A stretch of DNA of 64,000 nucleotides from positions 5,742,736-5,806,735 of the forward strand of contig NC_072450.1 in assembly GCF_027596085.1 (NCBI RefSeq), written 5' to 3'. Below the pieces are notes generated by a model. That model was given only the letters and a program-made list of their open reading frames with translations, had not been told where the DNA came from and did no database searches. Source of the DNA: Anoplopoma fimbria (taxonomy: Eukaryota; Chordata; Actinopteri; Perciformes; Anoplopomatidae). Each line of letters begins with the position of its first letter. Within the stretch, counting starts at the first letter, position 1. Positions 14,501 through 27,310 of the stretch are shown here, piece by piece. The position numbers and the translations under genes are program-made.

Positions 14501-15436
14501 ACAGTAAAATCATATCACCTAGTTTATAGCTTAAAGTGCCTTAAAGTCTCAAAAAATATTTATTTTGAAAGAGTGTTTTCAAAAAGGATCCCTTAAGAAC
14601 ATCCCAAACCAAAATAATGACGTGAAAATAAATGCAATGCATTATGGATAATTCCCCCACTCTCATCGATGCATCCACTGAGCTATTCCAATGCGGTCCA
14701 GTCAGCTTACACACACTTTTATTACTCTGTTACTTTAGTTATGAAATAGCAAGCGTGTGCAATCAAAAGATAATTGGGAGCCTCTGGTGCAAATTAAATC
14801 AATCCACCATACATTTCTATATTTCCCTCCCATAATGTTATGCTCCATCCTTGTCACACTCATCAATGCATACACGTTACTGCAACATGCATGCAATAGG
14901 CTACAAAGCACTGGTGTGTCCTGCAGTGTGTGAGATACGAGAAACACATTGTAGCACTGTGATTTATCTTTTTCAATTCTAGAAACCCAGACGCACACAA
15001 GGAATTGCTGCAATATATCTGCTGCTGACACAAACATTTAATTAATAGGAAAGGGGCCTATTTCTCACACTTAGCACAACATCATTCTTCTGCTGATCTC
15101 ATTAACACCTTCACAGATATGTACTGCCCAGGATTCACCCTGAGAAAGGAACATTGAGTACAGCTTACATGAAGTTTCAAGTTTATAAAGCCATCTTGTG
15201 AATGCACTGTCTCTCTGAGCAGTTACTGTGGCTTTGTATAAATGTTGTAACAGCCACATCATGTCTCTGTAGTAGCAAACACTCCAACACAATCCATCTC
15301 AATGCTTCTGTCGCGCAGAGAAGACTGCGTGTGCCTCGTTTTGAATTGCAATGCATCCTTTACCTTCTCTGCTAGTCACAAATCTATACAGCTCCTTGAG
15401 AGACTCGCTGACACTGTATCCAATAACAGCCAATGC
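5568..15436. other. Intergenic DNA; no gene recognised; possible regulatory islands
   Basis: I see no exon with both convincing coding potential and splice sites. Frames of 80-127 codons (for example near 6551, 7982 and 10,767) show no known domain. A 23-base A run lies at 11,063-11,085. A perfect 11-bp-arm palindrome lies at 13,397-13,423. Stretches around 6480-6910, 8780-8870 and 12,700-13,080 look less degenerate and richer in homeodomain, TALE and POU-type words than their surroundings and may be conserved non-coding elements; this is inference. Confidence 0.5.
13397..13423. repeat. Perfect palindrome, 11-bp arms, 5-nt loop
   Basis: CTGAGTACAAC (13,397-13,407) is followed by the loop ACTGA and then by its exact reverse complement GTTGTACTCAG (13,413-13,423). 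There is no T-tract, gene end or terminal repeat nearby to give it a role. It may be a template-switch relic or a chance palindrome. Confidence 0.85.
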
Positions 15437-16200
15437 AAATATTACATTACATTACATTACAGTCATTTAGCAGACGCTTTTATCCAAAGCGACTTACAGG
15501 AAGTGTATTCAACATAGGTATTCAAGAGAACTACTAGTCACCAGAAGTCATAAGTGCATCTCCTTTCTTAAACAAGCATCTTAAAGCATAAACCAGAGCA
15601 AAAGTATAGTGCAGAGGCAAATTACTACGAAAACAATAATTGCAACAGACTAATATGAATATAATAAGTGCAACAAACCAATACGAATAGGATAAGTGCA
15701 GTAAACGAATACGAATTCAATAAGTGCAGCGCACGGATACGAATACAGTAAGTGCAACAACTAATACGAATACAATAAGTGCTACGAGGAAGGCTCAGGG
15801 TAGTGCTTCTTGAAGTGGTGAGTTTTCAGCCTGCGCCTAAAGATGGGCAGCGACTCTGCTGTCCTGACGTCGGTGGGGAGTTCATTCCACCACTGAGGGG
15901 CCAGGACAGAAAAAAGCTGTGACCGGGTGGATCGGCCGCAGGGACCTCTGAGCGACGGGGCAACCAATCGCCCCGAGGCAGCAGAGCGAAGTGGTCGGGC
16001 GGGGGTGTAGGGCTTGACCAAGGCCTGGAGATAGGAAAAAAAATATCAAAAGGTATTTTATATAAGCAGTTTGGAGTGGGCTGAACAAGCTTCACACCAC
16101 GCGAGCTACCCGTTCTCACTCTCAACTCGTCAAAAACCTTTGCTTGGCCAGTGGCCCTCGGGTCGGATACTGACAAACGGAGGGACCCTTCAGTGCACTG
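15437..16200 (-). mobile_element. 5'-truncated L2-type LINE with ORF C-terminal remnant
   Basis: On the minus strand a 79-residue frame (15,782-16,021) ends with SQLFSVLAPQWWNELPTDV and then RRRLKTHHFKKHYPEPSS and a stop. This is the characteristic C-terminal tail of fish CR1/L2-type reverse transcriptase ORFs. Downstream on that strand is a 3' UTR ending in the typical AAGTCGCTTTGGATAAAAGC block and a (GTAAT)n tail, seen on the + strand as ATTAC repeats from 15,440. Most of the element, including the endonuclease and RT domains, is missing. The upstream part (16,022-16,176) is readable only in another frame, so the copy is frameshifted and dead. The 5' edge is approximate. Related 3' tails lie at 21,126, 49,370 and 52,259. 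Confidence 0.75.
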
Positions 16201-18789
16201 ATGTTTAAACTAAATCAAATGTAAAGTGTGCGATAGTTCGTTTAAGGTAAAAAAAACCACAGGACTTACACCAAGAAGGCCGCTGACGTGAACTTATAGT
16301 GTCACGTGAGTCGCTAGTCACGTGAGTTGTTAGTCATTTAAGTTAACATCAACCACAATCTTTTCTTAAACTTGACGTAGTATTTGTGTTGCATAAACCG
16401 AACCTATTTTGAAGACATACGTTTATTTTGAATGAAACATTATGCATTTGACGAGTGTACATTGACAGGCAGTCTGAGACATTTCCAAAACTGAAGGTAG
16501 AGGGAAAATGAATGTGTCAAAACAAGAACTGCTTGGTGCCGACTAATAACAAACTAAACATTAAAATTAAATGGTATTTATTCCATGCAATCTTCACGTC
16601 ATGGATTCAAATATGGATCCGGCAGCCAGAGACACTTAAAGTCCTATCTATTTAGTAGTATTAGGCTTATAGGTGTTTCCGACAAATCTTCAATACTTTA
16701 GCACATTTACAGATGCTGTGCGGTCAATTTCTCCACTTTCTGTCATGTTTGAAATCCCACTGTTTGGATTGGTAAAGGGGAAAATGTGTTTGTGAGTGTG
16801 GCATGGCCACGCTCAGCAGGCATTAGACGGTGAGAGAGATGGCCTTGCAGGTGGAAATCAAAACCAATTACGGCTGTGGGGTATTGGATTTAGACGTTTT
16901 ACAGGCGGCAGAGTGGGGAAAAGATGGCAGAAAACAGAGGCTATAGATGGAGGGAACGGGTGATGATGTAGATGGCAGAGGAAGGAGTGAGCTCCTAGAA
17001 ACGCCTGTGAAAATCAGTGGCCCCCTGGGAGACCAGCTGAGCTCAATTACCAGGAGAATACAGTTGCAAAGGGAAGCCGAAAGGATACAGCATCGATCTG
17101 TCACACGCTGACAGCGGGGAAGGGAGCGCCGGCGTGGAGGGAGGGGGTGGGCGGCAGACTAGAAACGGAGTGAGAAAAAGCGACGAAATTGGAAAAGGGA
17201 GCGAGTCAGAATAAATAGTGAAGTAAAGGAAGGTAGGTGTAAGTGAGAAAAACAAATTCTGCTGTTTAAAGGCAGATTATACTACCTAAGTAAGTGCATA
17301 TGTCTAAGTCTAGTCCAAGACAGTGCAGTTCATATCTCCAAACAGTGTTCTCTGCAATGAATTAATCATCATCAACTCAGACTTCAGTCTTTATAATCGC
17401 ATCGCCGCGAATTAACAATTTAGAGTAAGATAAGAAAGAAAATACCCTTCTCTTTTGGTTAATGTGTTAAATAAAAAAGCAGGGTTCCCATGCTTCATTT
17501 CAAACCACAACAGTTGGATTGATGCTCAGAGAGCTTTCTGTCTCTGCTCAGTTTAACTGAAGAAGAAGAAGAACATTGACTTTATTTTAAACTAAATTCA
17601 TTATTGTCATTTTTTGCAGTTATAGTTTATCTTATTGATTTACTCAAGGTATATTTGGCTGCAAGGTGCAACCTCAGGCTAACTCAATCAAAACCAAACG
17701 CAATCAATAAAAGCAATTCATAAACTTCAGATTTAATATCTTCATTTTTATTGATCGCTGCATTTTATTATTGACACTCAAAAGCTGTCATTTCAATTGT
17801 TTATTTTTATAACAAAAGTTTTACTTTTTGCAAGTGTTTCACAATTGAAGCTAATCGTCATTGAAAGTAACACAGAATTTCAATTAATGCAAACTAAACT
17901 GTCCTACAGCATAGCAATAACATACTTCAAAGCAGAGAGCTTGTGGTATTACCCCTTGAATATTTTATGTGGATTATGTATTAAAGCCCAACACTGGTGA
18001 TTATAAAATGTACAGCCTACTTTCCCCATTAATCCATATCATACCAATTGAATCGTACTCATTAGCTCCTCCTGCTTCAAGAGCCGCTTCAAGGTAAATA
18101 AATTGTTATAGGCCTACAAAACTCTATCTGTGTGTGCATTTGTGTGTGGGTGTTTGTATGTGTGTGTCTGTTGACTCACTGTGCAAATAAACACATTCAA
18201 GATAATAAAAAGCTTGGAAATTAAAATAGAAAGAAATGTTTGCAGGATGGAGCTCTGCTGAAAGCTCGCTCAGGTAAAATAGATGGATATGTAGCAGCTA
18301 TATACAACATTAATAACCAGATATGCTGATGTGTCTGACATCTGACCTGCAGAAATTAAAAAAATGGTAGGGATAGATTTATTGTCGGAAGAGGAGACAC
18401 AAATATAATACAGGGATTTTCATGGATTATGTAAAAGAGAAGCTAGATCTGAGCAAATCCATTAAAAATAAGTGCCTAAGGAGGGAAGTCATGATACAAA
18501 CCAGAGGCAACCGATCCGAAAACACAAATCTAGGTATGGATTGGTAAGTGTGAGCAAGAAACATTGGACTGAACTCTGAATGAATTATATTCAAGCCTGC
18601 TGGCTTTGCATCACTTGAAGCAGAAACAAGATACAGTAATAGGCTGATTATGCAACAGTAAAGTCTTACTGTGGCTTGGATCGGAGGAGTTGTGGTGAAT
18701 TCATCACTCCATGCTGTGCTAAATATGAATTTAGTCTTCACTTAGCAACAATTCCACTTCAGATATCTTGTTATACAAGACTAAAAGGC
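16200..18789. other. Intergenic DNA, no gene recognised
   Basis: The region contains scattered GT-rich patches (around 18,130-18,170) and purine-rich sequence (16,900-17,250). Words around 16,300-16,400 (GTCACGTGAGTC, GTTAGTCA) resemble the sequence after the tRNA-like fragment at 57.3 kb and may be the degraded tail of the same repeat. No exon is supported. Confidence 0.5.
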
Positions 18790-19645
18790 TACAGCCACGC
18801 TAGCTTCTCTGTGAGGCTGGACTAAGGCACAGAGGTGTTTTAAACCAAATTCTAACATCAGCATGCCAACACTCTTGCAAAGACAATGCTAACATGCTAA
18901 TGTTTGGCTGGTATCATGTTAGCCATCTTATTTAGACTTTTAGCATCCTAACATTGGTAGCATTCAACAAAGTATGGTTAAGGCTGATGAGAAAGTCTTT
19001 AGTTTTGCAAGTATTTGGTCATAAACCAAATTATTTAACAAATAAAAATTTGACCTGATAACAGCCAAGAGGAAAAGTCATGACCAAAAGTATAACAGTG
19101 CATCTTGAGCGGAATAGAAAATCACAAATGTCAACATCATTGAGGCGGTAGAGAAAAGGTCAGGGGTCCACCAAAGTCATTACAATCGTACGGACACCAC
19201 GTAAACATGTACCAAATTTCATGTCAATCCTTCAATTATTTTGTCAATACCTTTCACTAGAAGCCAAAATTAGTGGAATTTATCCTCCAGGGATCATATA
19301 TGTCAATAAAATCTCAAGGAAATCCATCAACATGGACAGTTATTGATATATATTGATATATTTATCAGTTTGGACCAGAGAGGCAGCAGAATGACAACAG
19401 ATTTTTTTTATTTTGACAATGGGCCAATCTATCGGACACAACTACGTTCACCTGCCTTACACATGAAAGAATGATCCCAGTTACTTTCACAAAGTGAGGC
19501 ATACAGATGACTAATTTACCACTGGTATCGGATCGGAACTTGATATTGCTCAAGACACAAAGGCTAGGTATCAGTATTGGTATCAGGACTGAAAAAGTCA
19601 CCAGAAAAGTTCATCCCTAGTTAGCATGCTAGCATGGCTACAGAT
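18790..19645 (+). repeat. Interspersed repeat of the ATGCTAACATGC type (copy A)
   Basis: The segment begins with GTGAGGCTGGACTAAGGCAC and runs through GACAATGCTAACATGCTAAT, AAGGCTGATG, TTTGGTCATAAACCAAA and ACCAAATTTCATGTCAATCC, ending near GTTAGCATGCTAGCATGGC. The same order of blocks is present at 45,884-46,240 within a GCAP intron, so this is a dispersed repeat. Parts of the type also appear near 7735-7800 and 24,380-24,470. It has no coding capacity; class is not determined. Confidence 0.65.
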
Positions 19646-21125
19646 ATCAATAAGCCCTGAAAGGTGTTTATTCCTGTTCAGGTTATGGAATTCATATACC
19701 AAATCACCCAGTATTGCAAACAAATCAACATCCTTTATGCAGATTGTATGAAAACATTATCTCTATGCTGCATTAGCGGGACTCTTGGTGCTGAATCAGA
19801 ATGTCATTAGTTTGCTGTGGGCCCCAAGGCGAGGGAACGGCTGCTCGCCAAGGATGAGCTATAGCTGCCTGATTCACTGCACACGTGTGTCAATGGCCTC
19901 CAAGAACTGCGGGAAGCTTGTGACTTGTGTGCTGTATTCACCTGAGCATGAACACTATTTTACAGAAAGCCTTGATTTGTTCGTGACAGGATCCCTGCTG
20001 AATATAAATGGTGTCAAGGACCCATGTATAATATTTGTTAACAATGATAACATGGACCCCAAAAACATCTGTCAACTAGTTCAGCTGTCTTTTTGTTCAT
20101 GAGCATTAGAGAGGCCATAGAGATTGTACTATGTGGAAAAAATAAATTCATTTTGCTAATTTAAAACGGACGTGGGTGTAGCAGCTGCAGGTGTTGGCTC
20201 GGGCTCATTTTCAGATGCAATTATTAGATTGGATCAGGAGGGTACGTGAGTAATCATTTGTGGAAAATCAGTTATTATTGGGTTTTGTAAAGCAACAGAT
20301 ATTCAAATGTTGATTTGTGTGTTTGAGGAGGAGACGGTCACACTCGATTGGTGACTGAGCCCCTGCAGCATGTTTTTCTGGCACTAATGAGGTTGTATTT
20401 TATGCAAATAAATGACAAAAGTGTATTTTTCAAGGTTTTTAAAGTGATAGAAATGCATGACTTCATTCAAACAGTCAGTACTAAATAATAATATTAAAAC
20501 ACAGCAGTTGAAATTGTACACATGCTGCTCTGACCCTTTGAATTTGCTTTGTTTTCGAAACCTAGAGTTTGGATTTTTCTACCATCAGTTGTTGAGTCAC
20601 TGTTGGCGTCCTGTCCCCTAAGACCAGGTTGGTTCCTTTTGACCATGAAAGCTACCTTACTCTTATCATAACAAGTCTTCTGAGTTCAACCAAATAGCTT
20701 CTGTTGCCAGCCTACTTAATCAGACCCTACAGTTGTAATCCTAAAATGTTTATTTAAGTAGTATAGTCTCTGGGCGTACTATAGAACTGTGAAAAAAAAA
20801 TAGTAAAATGCCTTTAGTGTGTCCAGAGGGAGCTGGGTAAAGCCTGATAAATTCAAGTGACATAATTTGAGGCAGCGTCGGTTGGAGCTGAAGACTACGA
20901 GTTTGAAAATGAAAAATCTAGTTGTGGGGAGCAGCGGTGGACTCAGAAGGGTGGCCGGGGGGCGGCTGACGCCATTGGTGCCCCCATGTTCAAACCATCC
21001 GCACAAAAGTCCCCTTTTAGGTGTCTCTATTATGGATAAAACATGATCTAATGCCCTCTAGGGTGCCCTTCAAGTGGAGAAAATGAGATTAAATGCCAGC
21101 TAGGACTGCCCTATTAGTGGAGAAA
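19646..21125. other. Intergenic DNA, no gene recognised
   Basis: A frame of 105 codons (19,785-20,102) has no recognisable family and no convincing initiation or splice context. An octamer-like ATGCAAAT word lies at about 20,402. Nothing further is supported. Confidence 0.45.
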
Positions 21126-21350
21126 ACAAAATGGGCAAGACACTTAACCCCAAGTTGCTCCCGAAGGCTTGCCATCGGTGTGGACTGGATGTTGCATGAA
21201 TGTTAGTTAGAGTCTGATGGTGGCACCTTGCATGGTAGCCTGTCATCAATGTGTGAATGGGTGAATGATATGTAATATACTACTGATTGTAAGTCGCTTT
21301 GGATAAAAGCGTCTGCTAAATGACTGTAATGTAATGTAATGTAATGTAAA
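21126..21350 (+). mobile_element. L2-type LINE 3' end fragment
   Basis: The segment runs from GCAAGACACTTAACCCCAAG through GTTAGAGTCTGATGGTGGC to AAGTCGCTTTGGATAAAAGC, then a tail of repeated TGTAA. These are the typical 3' UTR blocks and terminal short tandem repeat of fish L2-type LINEs. Only the 3' end is present, consistent with 5' truncation during target-primed reverse transcription. It is inverted relative to the copy at 15.4 kb. Confidence 0.7.
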
Positions 21351-24300
21351 ATGAAGTGTCCTCTTTAAGGTGGTCTTTCCAGTGGATATAATGTGATTAA
21401 ATGTACCGTTTAGGGGAGAAATCATGATTAAGTGCATGACCCCCATATAGGCTGCCCCACATGCCAGAACACTTTCTGCTAGTGCCCCACTGCATGCAAC
21501 TGCTTGAGGCTAGGTTCAAGGCTACATAATTGCTAGCATAACACAACTACATCTCCAGCCAAACTGTCAGCGGTTGACTTGCATTGTGGGTAATGAAGGT
21601 TGGGTGTGATTGGGGCAGCTTCCACAGACCACACACTGTTGACAATTTTCTTGGGGACAATTTCTTCAGTGAACCCTAGTTCTGAAAAAAAACCATAGAC
21701 ATTATCCAGAGTAACAATGGCACTGTTTCTGGAAAAAAGATGCTGCTGTTGAATTTTCTAAATGTCATTTTCTTTTTTTTTAAAATACTGTACCACAAAT
21801 TAAACTCTATTCACCTCTATTGTATTGGTGACATTTCAAAGACAGCTATCTCAAATTGAATCCAACTATCTAAAAAGCCAGGTTGCAATAGGGGAAGAGA
21901 AAATACTATACAATAGCTGCTCTACTAATATGGAGACACACATTTCCATCCTGCTGTTGTGTGATGGCACCCTGTTATTAAATCAAATTTTAAAAAAAGG
22001 AGCCTACATGTGATGTTTTGGGTAAGCGTAAGACCAGTGTCTGAAAGTGGATGTTTCAATACAAAAGTGTGAGATTAAGCAACACTCTTGACAATTTGTG
22101 ACACTGTGAAGGAGAGAGAGCTGAGCTCCAGCAGGGTGCAATTTTCAATTTCATCCCAATTGAATCTACTGCCATTACCTGTAATGTATTGGTTTACAGT
22201 TTTGATTTGTATAACGATTCCAATGCATTTTTCTAATTTGTGAAGGGGGCGTTTTAAGTGCTGTTGAGTAGCTCTTTATGTTTTATGTTTAATAAACTGG
22301 TAATGCCTTTATAATGAATTATTTTGACATATTTGACATATTTTTTAAGGATCATTCTACTTTGGCCATGCCACATTTTATATAATTTCAACAAAAGACT
22401 GTTAAATGTATAAGAATAAAATGATACTGCACAACCTCCTCCCAGTCAGCTCCTCTCACACTTTTCATGTAGTAACCAGAATGCTAGGCTGTAGTAATTA
22501 TAATTTAGAGCCAAGAAACAATCAATGCAAATGTGTTTGTCTTAGAATAGATTTTTTCTTTCCAACGGGTAATTTCAAATAAGATATAATACAGTTTTTT
22601 AAGCTTGTGATTTGTATGACACAATTCTCAGACTTCATTAGAAACGTGTCTCTTCTTTATTTTATGATCTAATTACAAACTCTATTACTTTCAATGTTCT
22701 CCTCTGCATACTCAGAGCCAACTCTCTAGGTACAAGTACAAATGAAGCCAATCAAAACTGCCTTTTTGACTTGAGAACGGTAGTACCATCCACACAGGGA
22801 AAGCTGCACCCGGGTGTATAGGTTTATTAGCTCCTGTTACTTGTTTTTTTTTTCCTGAGCTGGATGCTCTGTGGCATCCTGCAGTGAGTCAGATTACCTG
22901 AACCCCTGAGGGAAGTAATGTGGACATTCAGCTGCACTACAGTGTGGTATTAATTTGTCTTCTGTGTCATGCCTCAAGGGCAACAATGAATATGGCTACT
23001 TTATTTTTGTTATTGGCTCTGTATTCGGTCTTCGTTAGGTTCGGGATGTGTTTGACTTTACCCCGCTGACTTCTCAGACTTTGACAGTGATCCTGATTGC
23101 CTATGAAAACAAGCAGGTCTGATTTAAAGACTGAGATTTTCTCCCTACAATTTGTTGCAATGTGACAACTTTGACATCCTTCTCACCCCACTGACTCTCC
23201 GGAGAACATCTGGCATGCTCGTTATTTTTCATACCTCTGCAGAAGCAACTCAGGGCCTCCCTAAAGCACATATCCTTGATATCAATTTTATACAGTTCAT
23301 ATATATTTCATAACCAAATGTTTCTATGTGAATGACAATTTAAAAAAAGTCCCCCACAGACGGCAGCAGCTGGGCACCAATTAGGAGGGCTAATGGGGCT
23401 TTTAACTTCATTGCTCATCAAAGGGCTAATCTCCTATTACATATTAAAGTTGTATCATAGATGTAAAACCTTTTTGTGCAAACATAAGTCAACTGTTAAG
23501 AGACTGATGACCATTAATAAACAGCCAAGCACCTGACAATAAACCTCTCCGCAATTAAGCTCAATACACCTTCAACTTTTGAATCTAACATCCCGACCTA
23601 CCCATGTTCTAAACCAGACAGCTTCAACGTCTCAGATCATCTACGAGCTTAATGTAGGAGAAGCACAACTGCCAGTGACAATCCATTACGGCTCTCATGC
23701 TAGAGTCCTCAGGACAGAAGTGATTATGCGTGGAAGTCAAAATGACATCTTCAAAAAGGCTGTAACACTTTGAAGAGCGGCTTGTATTCATGCATGAATG
23801 GAACAAATGGTGTTTAAATAGTACAATAGAATCCAAACATTTGCTGATGACAAAGCCTGCAGTACATGGGCGGAGATAAGGTGTACATTTGTGTTTCACA
23901 CAGTTATAGGAGCTTATCCAGGTTTATGCAAACGGAATGTGTCATTAATAATCACGGTGATTAAATATACTGAATACTGCAGGAATGGAGAGTCTCTAGG
24001 GGAATGTTTGCCGAGTCTGCCAGTGCACTGCACCAAGTGTGATGCTGTGAGTGCACGTGTACATCAGAGACAGTGCTCCTGCTCACACCGAATGTGCCTA
24101 TTTTCATATGTGCAATGCTTAATCACAGAGTGTCTGTATGTGTCACATTGCAATGGGCCCCGCAGACATCAGGTGATGTTTTGGATGAGTGAAAATGCGA
24201 GGGGTTTGTAGAAATCTACACATCACATATGGAAGAAATGAGACACTTTTGACTTCGGATTTCTGACTAATTAAAAGTTTAGATCATTATCTTTACACAG

Positions 24301-26058
24301 GCTTTTCAAAAGTATACAACTTTTTAGTCGTTTCTTAAGAAATACCTTCAAAACTAATGACATTCAGCCTCAATTGTACTTCATTTTTAGTGCTGATGAG
24401 CAAACATTAGCATTTTAAACAAAAAAGCTGAATAGGTAAACATGGTGAATATAAGCATGTTAGCATTGTCGTTGTTTATGTAAGCGTACAGCCCTACAAA
24501 GGTTTAGCTTTTTATAGGTTATGGATTTATGCCTTGACTTTATTTATTACTTGAGTTTTACCTTCTCATTATATGTTCAGTTTAATTCATCTATAGCGTA
24601 GCTTATTTTCAACCTTCTTCCACTTGGGCGTTGTGAGGTCATACAGGGGTATGGTTTCTATTTATTTTCTGTTCTTAATTTTAATTGAGGCTTTTTTTGT
24701 AAAAAAATCTAATCGTATTATTATGACATTATTGCTAGATGTCTTGATTTAGTCTTTTGGTTTATTTCAGTCACTTAGAATTTACATTTCTTCAATATTT
24801 TGTTTTAAGATACTGTTTCGGTTTTAAAGACAATTGGCACTTAAATTGGATTTCATGCATGCATCCTTGTTTATGATTGCTTTTAATATGTTAATTTGTA
24901 AATAGTGTTCACGTGTTTCTAAATTGTAAACTTTCTTATAACAAAGGATGTATTATTATTTATTTTTTTAAACCATGACTGTAGACTTACGAGTACAAAT
25001 GTGGCATGTACAATGAAAGTCGAGTTGTTGACCCCATTTTCAGTTATATGAGGAGGGGAACAGCACACTTCAGTTAACTCCATTAATGTTTAAAACGCTC
25101 TCCTCAATGTGCTTTGTAATAGTACAAGGTTTATGGATCTTTAATGTGTGTAATATGATCATTAACTTTGAGCTTATTTATTTTAGGATGACTCATGATG
25201 AAACATCTTCAAAGATGTTGTTTATGACATTGAACTAATTTGAAGTAAGCTGCAGTAAGTATTCTCACTTTTTTTTCCCTTTCCTACCTCACACTGCGTT
25301 AAACAGAGCAAAAGAAACACAGATGATCATACTGTACAATCAGACACATTAACAAAAATGTTACCTGTATCAGCTATTTATTTCAGTTTTTTAAAGAAAA
25401 AAGTTGGTGCAATAAAATAGCAATTTTCATCTCAGTTTGTGATAAAATAAGCCCTCCAGCTTCTGTGCTCCTTGTTACCTTTTTTATCCTTTCCTCCTTA
25501 GCTCCTTCTGGACCAATTTTATACGGCAAAAATTACAAAAACAGAATGCTTTCTGGAGCCTCTAGGCTTCTGGACAGCAGCAGATAAGAGAAGGCTTCTG
25601 GATTGCATAATGGTCAGGATTAACCTCCATTACACCCAGACTTTCCTACCAACCCAAGGCAGTTTTACGGGAACAAAATCAATCAGTATGGATATAAAGT
25701 CACACAAATAGTCTCTCTTCAAACCTAAATGACAGCAAGTCATATTGTGGGGCATTTATTCTGCTGAACATATGAAATGCAGTTTATGATAAGTGTAATT
25801 CAGTTGACAAAAAAAGAAGGCAAAAGCAAAGTCAAGGGAGATGATTATTGAGTATGACATCAGACAACCAAAGTATTATATTTGAGATAGTGGGCATAAC
25901 TGTTTGAATAATGGGAAAAGACTTCATAAAAGCCAAAAATATCAGACATTTTTTTTCAAATATCCTTAAAAAAAAAAATCTGTAATATATCCTAAAAATA
26001 TCCAACTAATATTCATACAAATATCAGTAAACTAAGAGTTAGTTGGTGACAATAATCA
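21351..26058. other. Intergenic DNA, no gene recognised
   Basis: Mostly AT-rich unique sequence with only short, unrelated frames. The segment around 23,350-23,570 is notable for closely spaced TAAT/ATTA-type words and may be a conserved non-coding element (inference). Around 24,380-24,470 there is a degraded piece of the ATGCTAACATGC-type repeat. Confidence 0.5.
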
Positions 26059-26160
26059 AGTCAAGTCAGTTTTATTTACTGGCCCAATATCACAAATTTG
26101 ACTCAGGCTCTTTACAACCTGCACAGCGTGAAACAGCGTCTCTCCTTGAACCATCAATTC
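26059..26160 (+). repeat. Fish interspersed repeat fragment (GTCAAGTCAGTTTTATTTA type)
   Basis: The sequence CAAGTCAAGTCAGTTTTATT, then GGCCCAATATCACAAATTTG and CTCAGGCTCTTTACAACCTG is a block I recognise as one of the common teleost interspersed repeats (recollection of the motif, not a search). No second copy was seen in this window, so the call rests on recognition alone. Confidence 0.5.
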
Positions 26161-26938
26161 GAATCAGGAAAAACAAAAAACACACTTAAAAAAATGTAAC
26201 AATCCCAATATAGACACCTATGCGTAGACCGGTGTTTGATTACCAAATAATTATTAAGTTATTTGAAGTAACGTGTTTTTTGTACGTATGTTGCATTGTT
26301 TACGTTTTACTTTACAAGGTTCCTTATTTCAAGCATAACAATGATGTTCTTCTTAATCTATCTAAGTCTTTTTGTTTGATTTCACAACGTTTACAAGGTG
26401 TTTACTGCGACCGTAGTGGAGCGTTATAGTTTGAGGCACTTGGCTACCAAAGGCATTAGAAAGTAACACAAAGGCTCCTGATCATGTGTCAGTATTTGAC
26501 ATACGTGTTGGAAATCCACTTCACCATGTTACCTGGAAAGTGGATGTGCAAAAACAGAGAGACATGTAGCTATTGGAGAGCAAAATACCAAACATTTCAT
26601 AGAAAATGGCAACATTTCTACCTAAAACATCCTGCACAAGTGTAGAGTGGGAGATGATAACAACATCTGACTCAGTGGAAACCATTGGGAAAGTGCAGAT
26701 GAGAGTATAATCAATTAAATCTGTGTTCATACACACACATGTCGCTGCTGATAATAATACTGCTAGGGCACTAACTATCCTTCCCTGTTCCCCCCCAGAG
26801 GCTTTGTTTTTAAGTGAATTTCCCTGTGGAGTTGAATGGTCAATATTTCCAGGAAACTGAAGCATGACTGTGTCTGTGACCTTGGTCGCTGACCCAGAGA
26901 CTGTTTCTAGAGACAAAGGACATGATTTACAGATAGCC
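26161..26938. other. Intergenic DNA, no gene recognised
   Basis: No domain or exon is recognisable. The long minus-strand frame that crosses this segment owes its length to the adjoining CA microsatellite and is not treated as a gene. Confidence 0.5.
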
Positions 26939-26939
26939 A

Positions 26940-26998
<59 letters not shown>

Positions 26999-27233
26999 GA
27001 CATACACAGACTTCTATCTTTGTGAGGACACTCCTTGACATAATGCATTCCCCTTACCATAACCCTAAACGAAATATTATTACAACTTGAACCTTGAACC
27101 AAGTCTGAACCTCAAAGAAGCCTTTTAAGGTCCGTCCCAAAGTGAGGATTGTCCAAAATTTCCTAACCTTCCAAAAATGTCCTCGCTCTAAAGGTCTAAA
27201 CTCAAATGGGTCCACACAAAGATAGCTTTACAT

Positions 27234-27287
<54 letters not shown>

Positions 27288-27310
27288 CACACACACACAC
27301 ACACACACAC
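26939..27310 (+). repeat. CA-microsatellite-flanked repeat unit
   Basis: A CA tract (26,939-26,994) is followed by about 240 bp containing TTTGTGAGGACACTCCTTGA, CATAATGCATTCCCCTTACC and GGGTCCACACAAAGATAGC, then a second CA tract (27,235-27,310, interrupted). This arrangement, a body beginning with 'tttgtgaggaca' and ending with 'cacaaagatag' with CA arrays at both ends, is a recurring repeat type in teleosts (from memory). The flanking microsatellites are therefore probably part of the element rather than independent arrays. Confidence 0.55.

Noticed and set aside
15826..16176. 116-codon minus-strand frame beginning MSVSDPRATG
   Set aside because: Overlaps the LINE C-terminal frame 15,782-16,021 and is in large part a shadow of it in a frameshifted copy.
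26521..27102. 193-codon minus-strand frame with a Cys-Val run
   Set aside because: Spans a CA microsatellite; the flanks show no recognisable domain.
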